From Lotus japonicus (taxonomy: Eukaryota; Streptophyta; Magnoliopsida; Fabales; Fabaceae): a stretch of 64,000 nucleotides of DNA. The stretch covers positions 19,469,802 through 19,533,801 of the forward strand of contig NC_080041.1 in the NCBI RefSeq assembly GCF_012489685.1, given 5' to 3'. The position numbers and the translations under genes are program-made. The first letter of the stretch is position 1. Each line of letters starts with the position of its first letter. Below are positions 54,641 to 64,000 of this stretch, in pieces. A model generated the notes under the pieces. That model searched no databases and was not told the origin of the DNA. It saw only the letters and a program-made list of their open reading frames with translations.

Positions 54641-55797
54641 AGGATAGATTGACGTTGAAGTCCTTTATTCATAATAGAATAAATCCTGAAATTCAAATTA
54701 ATTTAGAAGCTTAGATTTCAGCGAAGTGCTTCTATATATAAAAATTGTTATTGATCAAAATTAGATTTTAAAACGATATGATGTGTTTGAACTTAACATA
54801 ATACCCCTAAACCGTACCACGGGGAGCTACTCCCCCCCCCCCCCCCCGCACCCCACACCTTAATCGCCCAACCCCCACCCCCCTCCCAACAACCGTTGTG
54901 CCAAACCGCAAGGGCAATAAGTCATATGGCCGCTCCGCGGACCACGACCCATTGCCCACTTAACACTGCATTGAGCCATACTTAACAGGTTTCGATTTCA
55001 TTTTCTCAAATTTTAAGTCTCAACTAAACTCATATGATTTCCCCTTCCATAACCAATCCAATTCACGAGTTCAATTCCATCCGCTTTTTTAGCTTCGGAT
55101 CAGTTCGAGTCAGTCGATTTGATCAGTCGATCCAACCCGTGTATCCTTATAAGTAAGAATAAGTGGGCAGGCTACTTTTTAGTACCACTTGCACAACAAA
55201 CGCGCTTTGCCTTTTGAAAAAGATGGTCCTTAGTCTCATTCTATACTGTAGGAAAAGCTAGTTGCAGGCCCATTAGGCTAATGCCAATTGCCAATCATAC
55301 ATTCTTCACTTCACAGGTAAAATAAGATCGACATGTTGGTTGTTTTATTAGGCTATGCAAATGGCAGGCATAGCCAAAACAACTATCATTAAAATTCTCG
55401 ATAACTTCAGAAAATTTTTTAAATATAAAGTTTTATGAACCTATGGTTGGAAGGCGACAAACATTGAAACTTGTCTATCACGCATATGCTTGAATTTCAA
55501 TTGTGTTCAATGTTCACAAGAGAATTAGTGCTCGTTTGAATTCTTATTAAACAATGTGGATTCACGTAGAAGGTAATGTATGATTTTTTTTCCTTATAAA
55601 GTGTTTAGGTAGGGGTTTAAAAATGTTAGAATTGCCTTAAACGGGTAAAATTAATTTTGATGTGTTTAAATGTTTTCTTTCACAATTAATTGTAAGTAAC
55701 TAAATATTTTGGGATAAAACTATAAAATAATAGATTTCACAACTTGATTTTAAAATACTCTACATGAATAATTTTTTTCATACACCAACAACAATAT
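54641..55797. other. Intergenic DNA with a 16-C run
   Basis: A run of 16 C at 54832-54847 opens a C-rich patch to 54900, then a GC-rich stretch (CCGCTCCGCGGACC near 54930). No gene was seen. Confidence 0.45.
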
Positions 55798-55812
55798 AAG
55801 TCTTTATTATAA

Positions 55813-56336
55813 TAAATCACTACTAGAAATTCGCTCTTTAGCGACGGATTTAGCGATCGAAATATTTCAGTCACAAATGATTTTGCGACGGAATTCATGA
55901 TATTTTGGTCATACTCCACATTTGACGTATTAGCGATCGAGTTAGCGACGAAATTATTAGCAACCGAAATTTCCGTCGCTAAAAAGTAGTATAAAAATAA
56001 CAAAACAAAGTAGCGACCGAAATTTTCGTCGCTAAAAAGTAAAATAAAAATAACAAAACAAAGTAACGGCCGTATTAGCAACGTATTATTTAGCGACAGA
56101 TATATCCATCATTATTAGCGACTGAACTATTAGCGACTGAAATTTCCGTCGCAGTAGAATAAAAATAACATTAATGTTGTGGTATGACTATCTAGCTAAT
56201 TAAGATTGGTTGTGGTAGGATTCAACCCTTAATTTTAGGAACAATTTGAATCTGCTTAATCTTGTGTTTATTCTTACTTGAGAGGGATAGTTTGAAGGTT
56301 TTATTCTTCTAATAAATGTTTTTCTCTTTCCAAAAA
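55813..56336. mobile_element. CACTA-like terminus inside a LINE-style retroposed insertion
   Basis: CACTACTAGAAATTCGC at 55818 is a CACTA (En/Spm) type end and is followed by many subterminal TTAGCGACGGAA-like motifs in both orientations up to about 56155. The block is bounded by a 15-bp direct repeat AAGTCTTTATTATAA (55798-55812 and 56337-56351), and the right copy is preceded by an A-run after CTTTCC. A long target duplication plus A-tail is the mark of target-primed reverse transcription, not of CACTA transposition (3-bp duplication). The other CACTA end is absent. Confidence 0.6.
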
Positions 56337-56375
56337 AAGTCTTTATTATAAGTCTGTCTATTCTTGTATAACCAA

Positions 56376-59300
56376 CTAGTACTTTTAACCCGTGCGTTGC
56401 ACGGGGACATTCTTTATTATTTTTTATTGTGTTTTTATGTTTTTTTAAAATTATTTATTCATATGAAAAGAGAAAAAACAATATTTTTTGTGATAATTAG
56501 GTTTTTTTTCGAAGTGTTAATTTATGTTTTTAAAATTGTTTTTTTTTTTGTGGTAGATTTTCTTATGAGTGTACTTGTCTTTTTTATTTGTGTTGTTTGT
56601 CCTTATTTATCTAATTGATGTTTTGGATATATTCTTTTGATATAACAATTTTATTGTACTTTACAGATAGAAGTGATATTTTTTGGTAAGATCTTATTTA
56701 ATATTAAGTTTGTCTTTTCGAGGTTTATAACTCATGAAATTAATAATAATAAATTTATTTATAATAATTTGAAGTTAATAGTATAAGTTCATAGAATGAC
56801 AATAATAAAGGAGGATCAAGAGGAAGGGTTAGGGGAATTTTTTATTGAATGGCCTTAACTTTTAAGGTTTTTTAATTATATTAATTATTAGTTGATTAAT
56901 ATTTCAACAAATCTAAACTTGTCTTATGAAATTCCCTATATATATTTTTTTAGTGATATCATATTTAATAATAATTTTGTCCAATGACATTCCATAACTC
57001 AAATGAATTAAATAATAATAAATTCATTTAAAATAATTTTGAGGTTAATAGTAGAAAGTTATATGACTAACATTGATGAAGGAAGTAAAGAGATAGAGAT
57101 GGTTTTCCTTTTCTTTTTGCATCACATGTTATGATATCAACTATATTAAATTGTACACAATTATATTTTACTTTAGGAATAGTGTCACTTGTAGCCTCTT
57201 CAATTCTTGAGATGCTCATTCAAGTAATCATGTATTTGTGCTTTGTGACTCTATATTTTCTAGCAGGTGCTTGAACCATAAAATTCTGAATCGCATAAAC
57301 TTGTCTTGCACATAGTGTGTCACTAAACTGTGACATTTAAAAAACTACAATTTTAAAAATTCACTTTGCTATGGTAACAACAAATAGTTTGAATTAGGTA
57401 CCATTGAAAGTGGGGATAACAAAGAAATTGAATACATTTTCAATGATTAAGAGCACTTCAATACTATTAACAATTCCAGGTGTATTGAAATCTCTTGTTT
57501 CCCACACATGGAACATACGAACTGTTTGAGTCATCCTACATAACAAAAAAGTTGAGCAAATCAATGAGAAAATAATTCTTTAGGTGTTTCAATTTTAGAT
57601 GATGAAATCAAGTTGAAGATCATCATGAAATAAAAAGCATGTTATAACACATGTTAACATTCTAGGTTAGCACATCAATAGTTAGCCGTTGGATATATGT
57701 ACCTTGAAAAATGTCTTGAAGCTTGAGCCTTTGAAAATACAAAAGCAAATGCTTCAACAAAACTTATGTGACGTGCACATGTTGAATGAGTATTAACACT
57801 TATTAATTTATATAGTTGTAGAGAAAATGGTTAGTGATGGTTTTTTTTTCTTTTTGATAAGATCTTATTTAGTATTAAGCATACTTTTTTGAATTTCATA
57901 ACTCATATAAAATAAATAATAATAAATTGATTTAAAGTAATTTTCAATTAATAGTAGATGTTTAGAATGACATTGATGAAGGAAGTTCAAGAGGAAGTGA
58001 TAGTGGAGTTTTTTTTATTGAGTGGCATTTAACTTTTAAGGTTTATTATTAATATTAATTATTAGTTGATTAATACTTCAACAAACCTAAACTCTTCAAC
58101 AAACCTAAACTAATAATATGTGTCTTATAGAATTCATAACTAATATCATATTTAATATTAATTTCGACCTATGACATTCCATAACTCATAAATTAAATAA
58201 TGATAAATTCATTTAAAATAATTTTGAGCTTAATAGTAGAAACTTATATACTAACATTGATGGAGGAAATTGAAGGGGAATATCGAACGACTGAGATTAA
58301 AAGTCTGCTGTATATTGAACGGTTCTGAAAAATCACATATGAAATAATACGCATAACTACTTAAATGCTCATAGATAAAAATAAATATATGAAACATTGT
58401 TTATTGATTGACTATTTTACCCTCGAGGTTACTAAACTTCTCAATATATAAATAAATATAAATATGTTTTTGAATTTCATAACTCATATGAAATAAATAA
58501 TAATAAATTTATTTATTTCGTTGATGCCACTTTGCGGGTTGGTGGTGAGTTTTTTGGCTCAATATTTTGGTCATTTGTAATTTGCCTGTTGCTCGTTTTG
58601 GCACAGGTTTTCTTCATTATTTATAATATATTCTCTTTCATTTTCAAAAAAAAATTATTTATTTCAATTCATAGTAGAAGTCTATAGAATGACATTGATG
58701 AAGGAAGTTCAAGAGGAAGGAATATGAGAGTTTTTTTTATTTAGTGACCTTTAACTTTTAAGGTTTATTATTAATATTAAATATTAATTGATTAATACTT
58801 CAACAAACCTAAACTAATGATATGCGTCTTATGGAATTCATAACTTATATCATATTTGATATTAATGTTGACCTAAGACATTTTATAACTCATATAAATT
58901 AAATAATAATAAATTCATTTAAAATAATTTTGATCTTAATAGTAGAAAATTATATACTAACATTGATGAAGGATGTTCAAGGGGAATATCGAACGACTGA
59001 GATTTAAAGTCTGCTGAATATCGAACGGGTTCAAAGTAATTACATATAAAATAATATTTATAATTAACTACTCAACACCTCATAGGTAAAAACAACTATA
59101 TGAAACATTTTTTTTTTAATTCAAGGATTTACTTTCAATAGAAAAAAACAAAAAAACAAAACTCTCCAAATAGAGTTGATAGGTAAAAGGAATAAGAAGG
59201 AAAAACAAAACAAAAACTGAAAAAATAGTGTAAAATTAGTGATCACATTCATAGTATAAATATCAACTAAAAATGACATAAATTGAATGAAACTTAAGGT

Positions 59301-60609
59301 AGACGATGAAGATGACAACACCACACCAAGTTGTAAAATAAAATAAAGGTGACTCTCATTTAGTCGACTAAGTTCATAATGAAACAATAAAAATTACGAA
59401 AAATGCAAGAAACTTACATGTTTTCAAGATGTAACATTGGAAGAATGAAAAACAACAATGGGAAAATCTGAAAAAAGAAACAAATTGAAACTAAATCAAT
59501 GAAATATAAAAGAGAAAAAGAGGCTTCATTGTACCGGATTAGAAGAAAAGATTATCATTTGGTCAACTAAATTGATAATAAACTAATCTAAATTAAAAAA
59601 AAAAACAAGAAACTTACATTGGTTGAAGATTAAACTGTCAAAGAAATGGAATCAAACTTCATAAAATTGTGCAAGAAAAATAATGAAACACAATTAGTAA
59701 AATAGTCAAGGAGATGACCTTAATAATTTATGAAGAAAAAATATTTTTGAAATGAAATAGAAGTTACAAACAGATCATAATAATATTGATAATCAACAAC
59801 AAAGAACAAAACATGCATAAATTACAAAAGCAAAATAAAATTTGTAACTTTCATCTATTGAATAAGCAATAACAATGTGTATATTGCGAATAAAGACTGA
59901 ATTTTACAGGAGCGGGAGATGAAGAATGAGAAGAACGAATGAGACAAAAAAGATCGTTTGCGAAGAACGTAGCATGAGAACAAAATCTAAAGAAGAAGAA
60001 ATGGAGAAATCAGAACAAATAAATCAAAAGGATAAATAAGGAGAAAAAAGAAGAGCTCTTACCGGATGGAAGATGATGATGGAGAAAAACGTCAATGCTT
60101 GAGAATGAAAAGTGACGAAGAAGAAGTGACTGTTGGAGAAGAAAAGACGCAAAAGAAAATTTTCTAACCTGATGGAAGATCTTCTTGTGCTGGAATGATG
60201 CTGTTGGAGAATTCAAATCGAAGTGATATAACCTGCACATGATTGGAGATGCTGAAGGTCAAAATGAGAGAGATGAAAATAAGTTGAAAGGGAAATGGAA
60301 AAATGTTTTATATATAGGAGAAGAAGGAAGAAACTCTTGGTGATTTTGTAACCATAATCCATAATCAGGAGTTACAAAAGCAACAAATAAAACGGCTAAG
60401 AATATGAAAAGGTTGTACAAAAGGTTTCATAAGAAAATGATCAACGGTTAGGATTAGAAGCAATGAATGACCAGGATTGATTTCATATTGAATTACTCAC
60501 AAATTTACGTATATGACCATGGAAAAATTTCCACCCATGTGTATTAAAGTATTAAATTACAGTTTTACCCCAAAGATTGCAAAAACTCTTCATTTATATA
60601 TAGTATAGA
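56376..60609 (-). mobile_element. Non-autonomous Helitron with both termini
   Basis: On the minus strand the 5' end reads TCTATACTATATATAAATG (60609 downward) after a host A, and the 3' end reads CCCGTGCAACGCACGGGTT, then AAAAGTACTAG, with a host T at 56375. This is the TC..hairpin..CTRR layout with insertion between A and T. The 4.2-kb interior is AT-rich and has no Rep/helicase frame. It contains a recurring ~250-bp motif (CATAACTCATATAAATTAAA, CATTGATGAAGGAAG) and GGAATATCGAACGACTGAGA at about 58278 and 58985. Confidence 0.65.
56700..59060. repeat. Dispersed internal repeats of the Helitron
   Basis: At least five diverged copies of a block with AACTCAT(A)TAAATTAAATAA, AATAATTTTGA, then TAATAGTAGAA and ACATTGATGAAGGAAG occur near 56720, 56990, 57890, 58185, 58660 and 58880. 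Confidence 0.65.
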
Positions 60610-60919
60610 TAGATCTGAAACTCAAATAAAAGAGGAGGGTTGTGTCTGATCTCGGCATCAACCAAACTAGTTGGTATCTTCAAGATTGATCAATGTTTTT
60701 CATAAACTAGCTAACCGTGCAATGCATGAGAAAAATAATTTTAAAATCATTAACATAAATTTTATAATAATTATTTTAAATTTTTTATTATGAATTTAAA
60801 ATGAAATAGATAATGTCTTATATTTAGATATTAAAGGATAAATTTTTAAATAAATATTTTTAAAATTTTTAATTTATAAGTCTTGTTGTTACTTTTGGTT
60901 GTCTACATTTTGTCAAAAA

Positions 60920-61800
60920 CAACCTGATGTCGAAACAGATGTTGTAACATCGTGCTGTGACATGTGTCCCTGCGAATCTGCTGTGCGTTTGGCTGATTTA
61001 AAAAGGAAGCTTTGGATTGTTTGCGTGATCAACAAGTTAGGGTTGTTGAAGAAGCTTCTATGTGTTATCTGAATATATTATAGTGTAATCAAATCTGCTG
61101 AAGAAGATTTGATTTGGTTTAAATTCTAGAAGATTATATCTTTTTATTTTCAAATCTTATTTGATAAGATTTGGTACTGGTTTAAAAAGATTTGTTTCAG
61201 ATCTGTTTTGTGGACTCTATTTTCGTGCAAGCCCATTGAAGATCAAGACCTGAAGAACGGCTATTTAAGGAGGCTTAACCCTAGTTGTTAAGTGTGCGTT
61301 GGGCACCCAAGGATTGGGTTTTTAGGGTTGTGTTTTGTGAGTCTTTGTTCTGTTATTTTGTACACCACTCTACTGCCTCCATTGATCATCATATGGCATA
61401 GAGTTGGTTTGTTTTAGTTGAGTTGTAGTCTCTTCAAACATGTGTTGATTGTTGTTACCAATCACTGTGGCAATGATTGAGAGAAAGTGAGAGGGACTCT
61501 CATACTTAGGTCGATATAGTAAGTAGAAAAACACTGGGTAAATTAGAAAAAGAACTATGAGCTGAGGTGTTCATGAGTGTCTGTAGTTCCTAAATCTTGA
61601 GATAGTGGATTTCCTTTCTTTGGGCGAAGCCCTCCATACGTAAGTGAGGTTTCACCGAATTGGGTTAACAATTCTTGTGTCTTATTTACTTATGTTTTTA
61701 AAGTTTATGTTGTTACTGTTAATCAATTGTTGAACCGATTGTTTCAGCATCGCGTAGAACATCTGTCCTGTGCGAGAACCAGAATTTCAAGTCTAAATTT
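60920..61800 (+). repeat. Probable solo LTR (Ty1/copia, SIRE/Maximus-like)
   Basis: Starts around TGATGTCGAAACAGATGTTG and has CACCGAATTGGGTTAACAAT and a TATTTAAGGAGGCT TATA-like signal in the order found in SIRE-type LTRs (from memory). The last part (GCATCGCGTAGAACATCTG) echoes the start. No internal coding follows. Ends are uncertain. Confidence 0.4.
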
Positions 61801-61906
61801 AATCTTAATTCAGTATCTATCTTTTTTTTTGTACATATCTATTGAAAAGATCTTAAGATATGAATTAAAATTTTAATGATATCATTGTGATAATAAGAAT
61901 CATAGA

Positions 61907-62452
61907 TCAGCTGCGGAATGGACGGAGGGATCGCTGGCGCGCTCCACAGCCGGGAACGATCAAGATTAATGTTGATGCTTCGGTCCCTGCTGGTTCGGTG
62001 ATGGGCTACGGTTATATTGCCAGGAATTCTTTGGGACAAGTTTTAGCAACTGCAGCTTCGAAGTGGCCCAAGGCGACATCAGTGGAACTTGCAGAAGCTA
62101 TGGCATTGAGGTGGGCTTTACAACTTTCTTTGGAGCTTGGTTTCTTTAATGTGGAGGTGGAACTTGACAGCAAGCTTGTGGTAGATTCCTGGAGGAACCA
62201 TCGTCAGCAAGCTTCTTATTTAGCTTTAGTGATTTCTGATTCAGTTTTTATTTCCCAGTCTTTTTACCGCTTTTCTATAGCTCATGTGTTGCGAGTTAGT
62301 AATATGGCTGCAGACTTTTTGGCCAAATTTGCTTTGTCTAGTTACTGTTTTGTTGGGATTGAGGAGTACCCTGTCGGTTTAGAGACGGTGCTTTCTTCGG
62401 ATTTGGTTTCATCTTGATTAATGGAATTTTTGTTTCCTTCAAAAAAAAAAAA
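61907..62452 (+). mobile_element. 5'-truncated LINE with RNase H, A-tail and target duplication
   Basis: AAGAATCATAGA at 61895-61906 is repeated at 62453-62464, right after a run of about 14 A. The insert codes an undamaged plant RNase H-like domain (TIKINVDAS near 61965, VELDSK near 62160, HVLRVSNMAADFLAKF near 62283) and stops at 62415-62417. This is a textbook truncated L1 insertion and looks young, since tail, duplication and frame are intact. It is the same superfamily as the remnants at 1-1093 and 31776-32740. Confidence 0.85.
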
Positions 62453-62464
62453 AAGAATCATAGA

Positions 62465-63866
62465 AAGTAAAGTAAGAATTAAAAAATAAGTATTTAAAGA
62501 TAAAAAAAATACAGTGATAATTTAATTAAAAATAAAATTCTGATATATTTAGTATGATTATTTAATTTAAATAATTTTTTATACTTGTATGGGGCTATTC
62601 AAAAAAATTTAAACTATTAGAAAGGAATTTAAATTTATATTAAAAATAATAATTATAATTAAAACAAAAAAGTAAACGTTTTAAATTCGAATTTTAAAAC
62701 AAAATGTAAACATTAAAATTCAAAAATGATTGGATTTAAATAATTAATTTAAGTTAGGAGAATCAAACTCTTATAGACAGTGTGTGAAACTCACTCTCCA
62801 TTGTAAGAAGAGAGAGTATTGGACATAACCTCATTGAAAGAGTAGAATTCACTATAGTCTCACTCTCCAAAGTGACGACTCTAATTTATATGATACAAAG
62901 TAGATGATTCAAATATAAATCACTTCTAAATACACACGTTCTATTCAAAATCAATTCTTAAACACACTAAATTTGAAAGAAAGCAACATGTGGTCACTTA
63001 ATTTTCTTACCAACAGAGGATCCCAAATCCTCTATATTTTGTGGAAAGAAATCTATGAAGGGATCTGATTAGGAAAAGCTAAGATTTCTTTTGGTAAAAT
63101 AAAAGGCTTAGGTTTGTCTCCATAAATGGGATCAACTATTCAAACCATGATGTGGAGAACAAAGTCTTGTTTAATGGTAGGCTCCGTACATAAAGAATCA
63201 CAAAGACTATGATGCTTTGTTTGGACTATGTGTACTATTACAATTTACAACACTATATGACCAAACTCGCTTTGTTAACAATATATTGCTTGTCTAATCA
63301 CTCTTGAATCTCTCTTTGTACTATATATTATATTATTCTAATTACATAATTAAGAGTAGACCTGGATGGAATCTTCCTCTTCATGATTCGATTAAAAAGA
63401 AAGATCCCATATAATCACAAGGATTAACAAACAAAAGAGGAACATGAATTCATTTTCTTGTGCAAGCACAGTTAGCAAGAGCATACCAAGTCAACTTGTC
63501 CATTTTAAGTGTATAAATCCTAAATATTGATACTATCTTGAATTCAATTGTAAAAAAAAAGAATTGGGATAGAAAAGAAAGTAGGTCATCAAATACATTT
63601 TTTTCTTTTTGCTTGATTACATGTATTTTTCATGAGAGACAATTCAATATTCATTTTTCATATTCAAGGCTCGAACCAAAACTCAGTTTAAAATACAGTC
63701 GAACATGTATCACTTGAATCTACCATGCATGGCAGATCATTAAATACTTTGACACAATGGAGCCAACTCCAAGCAAAAAATTATAAATTGAGTGATATAT
63801 TATTCAACCAATTTTAAATGAGAATCCGATCATACAGATAGACTTTTCTAGTAATAAAGCAAGAAG

Positions 63867-63920
<54 letters not shown>

Positions 63921-64000
63921 AGAGACCTTCACTAGTAAGATCACACTGAATACTTAAAAGGTTTGATAAAATGTTAACACCATCATCTTTTGGGTGCGGT
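62465..64000. other. AT-rich DNA to the window end; no gene seen
   Basis: Includes a repetitive patch around 62770-62880 (ACTCACTCTCCATTG and CTCACTCTCCAAAG) and a TA microsatellite at 63868-63916. No coding similarity was recognised. Confidence 0.45.
63868..63916. repeat. (TA)n microsatellite
   Basis: Uninterrupted TA run of about 24 units. Confidence 0.95.

Noticed and set aside
56364..56618. 84-codon hydrophobic plus frame
   Set aside because: Phe/Val-rich by composition (poly-T DNA) and inside the Helitron right end.

Overview
This window is nuclear DNA of a flowering plant. The genes are interrupted by introns with GT..AG borders, TATA-type promoters are present, and long stretches are AT-rich and full of LTR, LINE, Mutator-like, CACTA-like and Helitron sequence. 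The style of several repeats (for example Mutator-like ends resembling GGGTTAAATGTGTTTAGTCC) suggests a legume, but this comes from memory and not from a search.

Four host genes can be followed exon by exon. (1) 2949-10654, minus: a 13-exon chloroplast-type FtsH metalloprotease of the FTSH7/FTSH9 kind, 805 aa, with Walker A/B, second region of homology and HEAGH site intact; transposon pieces sit in two introns. (2) 23191-28158, plus: a plant-specific membrane-anchored acidic protein of unknown function, up to five exons, with a MITE pair in intron 1. (3) 29693-30197, minus: a three-exon GASA/snakin peptide of 92 aa with all 12 cysteines. (4) 41193-49189, plus: a nine-exon GH3 beta-glucosidase/exoglucanase gene whose exon 5 is split by a 2,958-bp insertion. 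A short DPP6/TolB-like pseudogene lies at 20660-21080.

The rest is mostly mobile DNA. At 11556-20490 lies a Ty3/gypsy element of the Tat type: it lacks the 5' LTR and the front of gag, has a full 1,406-codon gag-pol frame, and carries a two-exon gene on the opposite strand (837 aa when spliced) before a 779-bp 3' LTR. A relative of this element (44091-47048) is the insertion in the GH3 gene. Its structure is peculiar: both outer ends are the 3' (U5) end of the LTR, in opposite orientation, as a 283-bp apparently perfect inverted repeat, flanked by a 5-bp target duplication. Inside, two segments of the element are joined head to head at a 7-bp microhomology. This is the most unusual object in the window.

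Other mobile DNA: a 1,586-bp Pack-MULE-like element with ~420-bp terminal repeats that each contain a tRNA-like sequence (39332-40917); a minus-strand Helitron with both termini (56376-60609) and a second Helitron 3' end at 39218; LINE remnants at 1-1093, 31776-32740, 33680-35590 and 35840-36120 plus a young truncated copy with target duplication and A-tail (61907-62452); a CACTA-like end that appears to have been retroposed (55813-56336); several solo or broken LTRs; and a diverged tandem array at 51115-51650. Regions described as empty are those where I found no supportable coding or structural signal by reading; no database search was possible.
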